Below are positions 47,355 through 56,283 of a stretch of 64,000 nucleotides of DNA, one piece after another. Under the pieces are notes generated by a model. It had not been told where the DNA came from and searched no databases. It saw only the letters and a program-made list of their open reading frames with translations. Source of the stretch: Cannabis sativa. Its lineage: Eukaryota > Streptophyta > Magnoliopsida > Rosales > Cannabaceae. The stretch covers positions 48,439,429-48,503,428 of the forward strand of contig NC_083610.1 in NCBI RefSeq assembly GCF_029168945.1, given 5' to 3'. The translations under genes and the position numbers were made by a program. How positions within the stretch are numbered: position 1 is the first letter of the stretch; every line of letters begins with the position of its first letter.

Positions 47355-47728
47355 TATACCCGCATGTATTACTGATTGTTTGAATAAAAGTGCCTGTTAA
47401 GTTTTTTCTACTTTGTTACACCAATCTGTAATTAAAGTCGCATATATATATATAATCGCGGTCACACCAAGTTGTGATCAAAGTTGAAAATAAAATCGCA
47501 AGTACCCATGTACTGCGTAAATATTAAAATGCATACTATCCCCGCGAGGATAGAAATTTGTCCAAAAAGTAAGATAAAATTCTTTAAGTACAAAAGTGCG
47601 AGTACCCGTGTACCGCATATATAAAAAAAAAGAGTGAAACTAAGATAGAAAATAATCAAGCAGCGGGAGTAGTCTCATCAGGAGCAGCCTCATCCACGAT
47701 CTTGCTCACAACTTCATTCTCGACCTCC

Positions 47729-48747
47729 TCAGCCTGCCGGTCCCTCGATTTCATCTGGAAGGTTGCCTTGAGTCCGGGTAGGAGACATCGAGCGAAAGGC
47801 TTCAGCCATTTCAGCAGCTTCATCTCCAAGCAGCGAGAAGTCGAAGTCAGGGACCTTGGAGAGAGTAGTATAAATGTAATCAGACACAGCCTGATCATAC
47901 TGTTTTTTCCCACTCTCTTTCTCAGCCTCCAAGTCGCGAGCCATCTCAGCGATCGTGTCCTGCGACTTCTTGAGCTCGAGCTCCAACTGTTCTTTGGCCC
48001 TGTTGACTTCCTCGAGCTCCTTGTGAAGTTCCTCCATCTTGGCCACCTCCTGCTTCAGCCTCTTTATGTTTTCCTGAAAATGGGCGTTCTGCCTCTTCAG
48101 CGAGTCAGTTTCCTTCGAAGGCGTGGCCGCGGCTTTCATAAACAAAGCCACAGATTGTACGGCCAGTTCAGTAGATCGAGAAACAAGTTCCTCATAAGGA
48201 ATCTCGGCCAGTAATTTTTCCTGCATGGCCAGGAAGTCGCGAGGGCGAACCGGAGAATCAATGACAACCTTCTTCCCCTTATCCTGAGTGGTCTTGGCCA
48301 ACTTCTTGGAGGAATCTGCAGCGAGCGAAGTCATCACATCGCTCTTCCTCTTCTGGGCGACGACTGGTGAAGATGCCGGTGTCCCACCCTTTTGCTTGAT
48401 CTTCAGGACAGGGGCAGACTTCAGGAAAGTCATGTCTACAAGCATAAAAGACAGATAAGTAAAAATCACGACTCTACCCATCACGTTATAGCAAAAGGAC
48501 GAGTTACCTGAAGTTTCTCGAGGAGTTTGCTTGGAAAGCCGTTTATCTATCCGCTCCTGCTGTCTCTCAGATGGTTCTTTATATACTGGCTCCCGTTGAA
48601 GACTCGCGTTCTCGGGGATCAGTTTGTGTTCTCGCAATTTGGCAGTCGTACACAGCAATCGCCAGTCGCGATCTTGTACCGGAAGACTCCCAAGAATTTC
48701 AGCTACCCCCTTCTTATTCGCGCTAAGCGTTGGTCGAGCTGGTCTAT
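47729..48747 (-). CDS. Antisense extra gene of the Tat element, C-terminal exons (coiled coil)
   Basis: After an 88-nt intron (48748-48835, GTATGT...CGCAG) the frame continues as RPARPTLSANKKGVAEILG. A second candidate intron of 72 nt (48436-48507, GTAACT...TTGTAG) has a length divisible by three, so its sequence is open as well. Downstream are a Lys-rich segment (KKLAKTTQDKGKKV), then a long heptad-repeat coiled coil at roughly 48120-47890 (ENIKRLKQEVAKMEELHKEL...), and a stop at 47729. In another frame an acidic tail continues to 47656, so a second one-base change may have clipped the C-terminus. The product looks like a structural or DNA/RNA-binding accessory protein; no enzyme motif is seen. 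Confidence 0.7.
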
Positions 48748-48835
48748 CTGCGATGACAACAAAAGAACGAGTTAGCAAAAGATCTCGAAAAACAGAGTAA
48801 CAAACTTTATCTAAGTCAACAAATATGCGACATAC

Positions 48836-49735
48836 TGGGTCTGCGATTAAAGTCGGTTCTGATCCCAGGAACCTTAAAAACATAAAACCATTTTGACTTC
48901 CAGTCACCCATGTTCGAAACCATCCCCTCAACCCCGTTGATTTCAGAAGTCGCCCATTTACTAAAGCAAAAGAAGCCGTTATGAAGGCCCACGCTCTTTA
49001 TGTCATAAAAATAACTAAATTCCTCTACTGACGAGCTCTATGGGCGTACTCCATGTACATCGCATAGAAGGCTAGAACAGTGCGATAACTGTTGGGTGTT
49101 AGCTGAAAAGGCGATACGTCATAGCGTCTAAGAATGGCTGCGACGAAAGGATGAAATGGGACTGATACACCACATCGAAGAATGGGTATTGAGATGACCA
49201 CGTCCTCTGTGGGGATGATCGCAGGGTTGGTGAACGGAAGATGCGCTCTCTGGGAGGGTTTGGGACTTTGAAACGCAAGCCGCAACAAATTTAACCTCAC
49301 GAAAGTGGTGAAGTCAGATTTGACGACTCTCGAGACTAGGTCTTCGCATGAGAAAGGCTCGTTCAGTTGGGAGTCGTCAACCGAGTCCGTCCCGCTCCCT
49401 TCCGCTTCCTCTTCTTCCCCACCTGACTCGCGGGCTGGAGTAGTCCATCCCTCCTCCACCTCCTCGACCTCGATGTCAGGAGCCTGCCTCGTATGGATGA
49501 GGTAGTCGCGTGCTGACACTGTGGATTCGCTATCTCGGATATCGATTGCCCCAGGTTCAGTAAGCTCCTGTACCATCTTCTCGATCTCCACAGAAGACAT
49601 CGGACCTAACTCTATCTCCGCAGCCTCCATTTCGGAGATGTCCGTAGGGAGAAAACTGTCCCTCTCCTGGTCCGATTCCCCGTCAAAGGCGCGACCTCCT
49701 GATCCGAGCTGCTGGCTATCCGATAGATCGCTCAT
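48836..49735 (-). CDS. Antisense extra gene of the Tat element, N-terminal exon (PF04195-like)
   Basis: From the ATG at 49735 the minus strand encodes an acidic, Ser/Glu-rich N-terminus (SDLSDSQQLGSGGRAFDGES). About residue 160 onward is a domain with PFHPFVAAILRRYDVSPFQL, TPNSYRTVLAFYAMYM and, after a one-base frame change near 49033, SYFYDIKSVGLHNGFFCFS and GDWKSKWFYVF. This pattern matches the plant 'putative gypsy-type transposon' domain (Transposase_28). A splice donor (ACCCA|GTATGT) ends the exon at 48836. The start codon sits right after a TTTCAG acceptor-like site. Function is unknown. The frame change makes this copy probably defective unless sequencing or splicing explains it. Confidence 0.75.
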
Positions 49736-49940
49736 CTGAAAGATACAAGATCTTTTCAGCGTGATGAATGTGTGAAAAAATAAAGATAAGTGATCTCACC
49801 CGTAGTAAACTATAAAAGTCGCATTCAGCAAGAAAGTCAGACTCTGTGCGAAAACTGACCCTTCTATCGATATGCGAGAAGAAATGTAACTATCTTTGGG
49901 CGAGTAACTCACGCATCCTCGGTTGTGCGGTATACCTCCA

Positions 49941-50163
49941 GAAACGGCTGGGCGTTTCCCAGTGACTCAAGAAGTATGCATTTTCGAGCATAACCCTGAA
50001 GTTACTGGGAGACACCCACCGTTTCGAGACAACCTACCAACCAAAAAGTACGATCATTCGAGCATTAACGCACGTCAACAAATGGCTGGGCGTATCACAG
50101 TATCTCAAGGGACATATAATCGCGTATATGGCCATTAGAATACTGTGACACACCCACCATTTG
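49941..50163. repeat. Two diverged hairpins in tandem
   Basis: Hairpin 1 pairs 49941-49966 with 50001-50025. Hairpin 2 pairs 50079-50103 with 50140-50163. Each has ~24 pairs with one bulged C at the same place and a 34-36 nt loop. The arms share TGGCTGGGCGT / CACCCACC cores but differ elsewhere in matched pairs. No protein frame passes through. Confidence 0.8.
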
Positions 50164-50257
50164 AAATGGCAATTAATACTCTTACCACTCAGCCCGCGAC
50201 ACGAAAAGATCCTAAAAGGTCTAATCAACAGTTAAACAGAAATAAGTTTGGAAACAT

Positions 50258-50332
50258 GCGATTATTCAAGTTGTTCAACCGAACCCTCGCGAGTATTCAA
50301 ATTGTTCATCCGAATGTCCGCGAGCATTCGAA
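50258..50332 (+). repeat. 31-bp tandem repeat, ~2.4 copies
   Basis: Units begin GCGA at 50258, 50289 and 50320 and share ATTCAA(G/A)TTGTTCA. Spacing is exactly 31 bp. It lies just beyond the hairpins. Confidence 0.8.
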
Positions 50333-50648
50333 GACGTGAATCAGTAGTGATCAGTTTTTTGCGGTTATGTCAATTTACAGGCCCTACACTATGAGTATTA
50401 CCCAGTATCATTGATCAAAACACATAAATACCCACTAGCATACCCTCCTAAAAAGAGTTTTCCATAAGCACCCAAAACCAGAAAGAAAGCACATTTTCCC
50501 CAAAAAAAAAAAAGCAGAAAACGAAAATGCAGGGATTTAGAAGCTAACCTTTAGTTTCGATTCCTGCGGTTGTTCTCGATCACTTCTGAGAATGAAAATG
50601 CTGTGGAAAATGACAGAAAAGTTGGAATGGATTTCTTTTTTCTGGGGT

Positions 50649-50756
50649 GTATATACTGGGGAGAAGTTAAGAGAAAGGAGGGAAAAATGGGATATTTGAT
50701 TCGTATCAAAGCGTTTAAATACCCATATCCCTTATTTATTGGGATTGTGACACGTG
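50649..50756 (-). promoter_or_regulatory. Candidate antisense promoter
   Basis: On the minus strand there is a CACGTG G-box at 50751-50756 and a TATTTAAA at about 50714-50721. A GTATATAC TATA-like box at 50649-50656 lies ~100 nt before the candidate splice donor. The order suits a Pol II promoter driving the antisense gene independently of the LTR. Confidence 0.5.
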
Positions 50757-51000
50757 GCAACCAGAATGCCTAAAGTCGCCCAATCTAACGGCCAGCTATG
50801 GCCACGCCTACACGAAAACCGAAGAGTTTCGTGACGTGGCATCCTAGAGATAATGAAAATTAATCATTACAGCCGTCATTTTTCGAAACCCTCGATGGGA
50901 CAACCAAAAGGTCACCTCCTCGTGACAACCTTTCACCTGTCTCTCGAGCAGTAGTTTCCCTCAGTGACCGCTCAAGTCACATCGCGAAACTAGGGGCATG

Positions 51001-51869
51001 TGTTATAGTGAGATTTCTCTCACCTAGAAACTCGAGACCAGACCCCTCCTTGAAGGACACGTGTATCCAGACTTCCAGTGAAGGCTGAAATGTCCAGGAG
51101 AGGCTTCTCGAAGTTTAGACCTCGCCCAGGATAAAACCAGCGAGGTATCGCGGATGCGACTTAATTCACACCGCATAACCGTAATCCTCATCATACAGGG
51201 TAGACCCAACTCGCATATGTCAGAACATGTGCGAGTGCCTCCCTCTATACCTCCGCGGTTAGTATAGAGGCCAATGCCCTATGATGCAGTTTTGGTCCCA
51301 ATGACCCAATAGCCCTAACGGACCAATGTAAGTTCGCATGTCCAGATGCTACCAACTTCAGCATGCGACGTCTGTAACGAGCGATCACCTAAGGACGCAG
51401 ACGTTCCAAACGTACGTGCGACCCTACGAACTCAACAGACGGAACACGAACGGTCAACTCGCAGATGCGAAGGACGCATACGTTGATGAGTTCAGTAACT
51501 GTCATATATTTATTAATGTTAACGTTGTCTGAGTTTAATTATGACAATTTAATGTGTAAATAATGGATTAACAATAAATGTGATCCTCATGTAACCGATT
51601 GGGCACCTGCTTTGTATATAAAGGGGTGATCCGCCGTGAAAATGGACCTACGAATCCCTTGCTACAGTGGACTAAGCAGAACAAAATCTGACTGAACCAC
51701 TATATTTCATCGTCTTCTGTATTTTTTCCGGCTTTGTTGTCTGTTCTCGCATTCCCATTTGAGTGCTCGCCGTTTTAGGTTGACTACTCGCATTTATATT
51801 CTTTCAAATAATTCTATCTTTTACCAGCTAAATTACACTTCTTGGTGTTGTGAAATTCTATTAACAACA
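51001..51869 (+). repeat. 3' LTR of the young Tat element
   Basis: It is identical to the 5' LTR except at 51861 as read by eye. The purine tract directly upstream is AAACTAGGGGCATG (50987-51000). Confidence 0.97.
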
Positions 51870-52538
51870 TAGATTTTTACTTACCTTAGCTTATCCTCAA
51901 TTGTTCTATCCTTGGAGAAAAATTTCTTGGCTGAACATGGATGAAATCAAGTTGAAACTAGGTCTTTTCTTTTGGCTTCTAAGCCTTTTGAGAGAGAGAG
52001 AGAGAGGAAGAGAAGAGTAAAGAGGTTGATATTGATTATTCGAAAAAAAAAAAAAACTTAATTAATAAACCCTAACTTATCTATTTCAGCCTTAATTACT
52101 AGAAACCTACGAAAAGACAATATCCCATAAACTAAATAAATGACCATAGCACCCAAAACTTAGCTCTTAAGTAAACTATAAGGTTAGGAGTAGTTTGGTC
52201 ATAACCAATTACCTTGACAACGAGAAGAACCACTAAAAACATTTTGGTACGACCAAACTTCATTCTATTGCCATCGTGATATTCTTAGCCAATCGATCGA
52301 GTTTTTATGGTCGTCGAACCCAAAAATATTTTATTTCAAAAATGACATATATAATACTTATATATCCTAATAAAATTTCCACAATTAATAAATTACGTTT
52401 ATTTAATTATTTTCTTAAAGGTCGCTAATTATTTAATAATTAGATTTAGTAAGATTATAATCTTACCTTAATTAACCATCACGTATTTAATAAAGTATGC
52501 CTAATTAAACATAATTACTAGGAATATTGCAAATAACA

Positions 52539-53526
52539 TATTTTTGTTATGTATTTAATGAGTGAATTAATTTGGAAGTCCAAATTTCACTTTAATAATC
52601 ATTATAAAAAATAAAAAAAAATAAAAAAAACTATTAACCACTACTTCAATGTGGTGTTAAGCATTAGGTGCTTAGCACTCTTGTAATGTGTAATATTATT
52701 ATTGGTGCAATTTAATATTAAGTCTCACTTATTTTACTTTAATAAAGATTATATAAAACCACTAATCAATTATAAGGTGATCACCTCATAGAGTTGCTAG
52801 ACACTTTGGTACTCCTTAAAAATACTTAATTATTATAGAAACACTACATTAGTCATATTGTATGCATTACCCCAAAATAGAACATGTTCAGCCCATGTGA
52901 GAGACTACATCGGCTCTATAAATATGTATAAATATAAAATATAAAGAGAAAATTGTTAAAAAGTATTATTTGTGTCTAATACTTTTTTCAATATCATACT
53001 GCTATCGGTGTAATTGAGTCATATAACTTAAGAAAATAATTTTTAAAAAGTGTTAAAAACACTACTGATCGTGAATAACAAAACTCATATATGCATGTGC
53101 AAGATATACATATGAAAATAAATAGTGATGATTGAGAGCGGCTAGGTCGATTTGCACGCTTCATCACTACTCAAAATAAATTCTAAAATTCAATATACTA
53201 ATTCAGTGGTAATATATATTGATATGATATCACTTTTCACTTGCGCGTAAGTGTGAAGGGCCAACGAGTAGTGTGACCCACCCACCTTAGCCCCTCAATA
53301 GAAAATCTCTATAAATAAAAACATTAGAAATTTTTTTGGTTAGAGCTTGAGTTTTACTGTACAGTATTTCTTGTTTTTGTTATATAAAACAAAGGAATTA
53401 ATACATAGAAAATATAAATTGATATTTTATTTACAAAAATACTTCTATAAGGTAAAGACCGCATTTATATTTTTTGTGTAATTTTAATTACCAAAATACC
53501 ACTTACACTATCGCTTACACAATTAG
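52539..53526. other. Intergenic sequence with a possible MITE
   Basis: No gene. Between about 52630 and 52830 there is a segment ending in short inverted motifs (GTGCTTAGCAC and related), possibly an eroded MITE. The rest is AT-rich. Confidence 0.35.
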
Positions 53527-55645
53527 ATGATAGTTGCAGGGTGGTTGTTGCATGGTTGCACGGTAGTTGCATTAGACGAAGGTTTCAATCAGATGATGGT
53601 TGCAGGGTGGTTGGTTGGAGGTTGCATTAGACAAAGGTTTCAATCAGATGATTGTTGCAGGGTGGTTGCTGATGTTGGGTTTTATGCCCTAAATAAAACT
53701 CATTTCAATATAATCAGATTTACTTATTAATATAGATCAGAAATAACATTTAATGTTGCATGGTTCACATGATTTATTTCATGATTATATGTACATAATG
53801 TATAAATTCATCTGAAACCCTTTTCACATACTTGATCCTGTTTATTGTGTCGTCAACACATTGGAAAGTAAACATGACTATGTGAATAAAGTTTCCTAGA
53901 TTTATCAGACATAGGGTTTTACTGATATGATAATCTACAACAGAGTTTACTTGCATTTGGAGAAGTGCTATGTTCTTTCCAGAGCATTGGTTAAAGTAAA
54001 GCTCAGGTTGGATGCATGGAGTATGCATCGGAAGGGACCGATATTGAACTTTGACTTAGATTTATTAAACGTACCGTAATATCTATTCAAGTCAATATCG
54101 CCTAGTTGATCCTAGATCAAATGATCTTAATCCTGATATGATTAGGCTCAATCTCGAGAGGCTATTCGTGTTCTTTGATTTGTTAGTTAAGCCTACTTTT
54201 AGGTCAGGGTGATACGTACATTTTGGGAACACGGTAGTGCAATTGAGTGGGAGCGCTAGCATAAACATGGAATCTATAGCTTCTATCTGGCGAATAGTAA
54301 GCAAAGGATGATCTCCTTCGAGCTTGACCAAACGAACATAAATGGTGGAGTACTCATTTCACATAAGTTGAAATATCATTTATACGGGGTCAAGTGTTTT
54401 AAGGAATAAATACATTGTAGGGTGTAACGGTAATTTAATCCCTTTACAGTGTAGATCATTCATATAGAGGATCATTGATCAAATTAGGATTATAACAATG
54501 GATAACTAATGATGCGTCTATATGGTGGAACATATAGAGCATTCTATATAACTGAGAGTGCAATTCTAAGTTCTATGCGTGGATTCAACGAAGAATTAAT
54601 AAGTTAGTGAATTTTAGTAATAAATTCTTGATCTACTTATTGGAAGCTCGGTTATATAGACCCATGGTCCCCACTCTAGTAGAGATAATATTGCTTGTAA
54701 GACTCATATAATTGGTTTTGATTAATCAATTATAATTCTCAATTTAGACTATGTCTATTTGTGAATTTTTCACTAAGTAAGGGCGAAATTGTAAAGAAAG
54801 AGTTATTAGGGGCATATTTGTTAATGATGATACTTTGTATGGTTCAATTAATAAATATGATAAATGACAATATTATTTAATAATTATTTATAGTTATTAA
54901 ATAGTTAGAATTGGCGTTTTTCAGAAAATCAGATGCAGAAAAGGTAAAACTACAAAATTGCAAAAAGTGAGGCCCAAATCCACTAGTATAGGGCCGGCCA
55001 CTTTTGTAGGAAATTTAAACTGATTTTTTCATTATTTTAATGTCAAATAATTCAAACCTCACCCTAGTGGAATGCTATAAATAGATAGTGAAGGCTTCAG
55101 GAAATTTACACTTAAATTTTCTCCTTTTTCATTCAGAAAAAACTGAGCCTCTCTCTCTCTCCCTATCTTTGGCCGAACCCACACTCTCTCTCTTCCTCAT
55201 TGAGATTTCGAAATTCTTAGTGTATGAGTAGTGCCCACACACAGCAAGTGATACCTCAATCATAGTGAGGAAGATCGTGAAGAAAGACTTTCAGCAAGAA
55301 GGAGGTTTCAACATCAAAGATTCAGAGAAAGAGATCCAGGTTCAGATATTGATAATGCTCTGCTACAGAAAGGAATCAAGGGCTAGATATCTGAACGGAA
55401 GGAGTCATTATATTCCGCTGCACCCAATGTAAGGTTTCCTAAACTTTATATGTGTTTATTTCATTGTCTTAGAAAGTTCATATTTAGGGTGTTAATCAAC
55501 ATACTTGTGAGTAGATCTAAGATCCTGGTAAAATAATTTTCAACAGCTGAGTGGTTGGTCGAAGGTTGCATCAGACGAAAGTTTTTGGGTGGTTGCTGGG
55601 TGGTTGGCCAAAAGTTGCATTAGACGAAGGTTTCAATCAGACGAA
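53527..55645 (+). repeat. Minisatellite interrupted by a solo LTR
   Basis: On both sides of the solo LTR (53527-53672 and 55546-55645) imperfect units of about 50-65 bp repeat the pattern GTTGCATTAGACGAAGG, TTTCAATCAGATGATG, GTTGCAGGGTGGTTG. Roughly four units are visible in total. Confidence 0.8.
53673..55545 (+). mobile_element. Solo LTR of the ~1.87 kb family (copy 3, complete)
   Basis: It starts TGTTGGGTTTTATGCCC, ends AAATAATTTTCAACA, is 1873 bp long and is flanked by the exact duplication GCTGA (53668-53672 and 55546-55550). A TATA box (GCTATAAATAG) is at 55074-55084. No interior sequence remains. Confidence 0.95.
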
Positions 55646-56283
55646 ATAACTGCAAAATGTTTATGCAACTATAATGCAACTGTAATGCAACTGTTGTGAG
55701 ACATTAAAAATTAGAACAGTGTTTCCACGTACGTCACTCTATCTACATGTTTCTTTATGATTTAATATGAGTAAATTCACCATTAGAAATTTGGAAAACA
55801 ACAAAAATACACCAGGATAAACATATTACTATAGTATTGATGTAATTTTTTTGTTGGATTATACTTGAGTTGGATTGTTTGGGAGCTCCAGTTTAACTTT
55901 TTGAGATCTGTCTTTCATGGATCTAAAAATTGAAGTCAGGACATAAGTTTTATGCAAATTAAACTAGATTTCCAGTTGAATTTTAGTTTAGTATTAGTTT
56001 TTTTTACACTTTTTTTTATTGAATTCGAAACAACCCCTATTTTGATTGATTATAGTCGTCTTCTCAAGTGAAGTCGCCGGAATTAATGGTAGTTCTCATT
56101 CTAGTTGAATTTTCTTTTCGGTTGCGTTGGGTTGGTTGCGCGATGGTTGCCCGATAGTTTCCTAGGAAGCATGGATCTTAAGTTGAAGGTGTGTGTAAGT
56201 AGTATTTGTGTAATTTTTTGTATTTAGGCTGTATATTTATTTATTTGACTAGCTGGAAGTATTTTTGTAATATTGTTACTTTT
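55646..56283. other. Intergenic sequence, no gene
   Basis: Moderately AT-rich with no convincing ORF. GGTTG/GATGGTTGC words related to the neighbouring minisatellite recur near 56120-56155. Confidence 0.4.

Larger units (their letters stand above)
49736..50548 (-). other. Candidate 5' UTR intron of the antisense gene
   Basis: On the minus strand a donor-like AAAG|GTTAGC lies at 50548 and an acceptor-like GTATCTTTCAG directly precedes the ATG at 49735. The 813-nt interval has no ORF of note. It contains two hairpins and a 31-bp tandem repeat. Splicing is predicted only from the site sequences. Confidence 0.45.
40349..51869 (+). mobile_element. Complete, young Tat-lineage Ty3/gypsy retrotransposon (11.5 kb)
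   Basis: Identical-length 869-bp LTRs (40349-41217 and 51001-51869) are flanked by the duplication TAGAT (40344-40348 and 51870-51874). The order is LTR, PBS, an unbroken gag-pol frame, a ~3.6 kb module with an antisense gene, PPT, LTR. By eye the LTRs differ at one base (G at 41209, T at 51861). The second RNase H domain and the antisense ORF after integrase fit the Tat lineage, where extra ORFs of either orientation are known. It sits inside an older LTR. Confidence 0.97.
37186..52538 (-). mobile_element. Inverted gypsy-type LTR split by nested insertions
   Basis: The left end TGTAACGCCCTAACCC is the inverse of a ...GGGTTAGGGCGTTACA terminus. Blocks such as GTGAGTC...AGACTCG..AAGAAAAG (37550-37580) and GGGGATCCCC (37350) match, inverted and in order, the solo LTR at 33531-35901. 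Host LTR segments are 37186-38282, 40077-40348 and 51870-~52538, together ~2.0 kb. The right boundary (AATAACA near 52538) is provisional because I could not match a target duplication to TATAA at 37181-37185. Confidence 0.6.
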
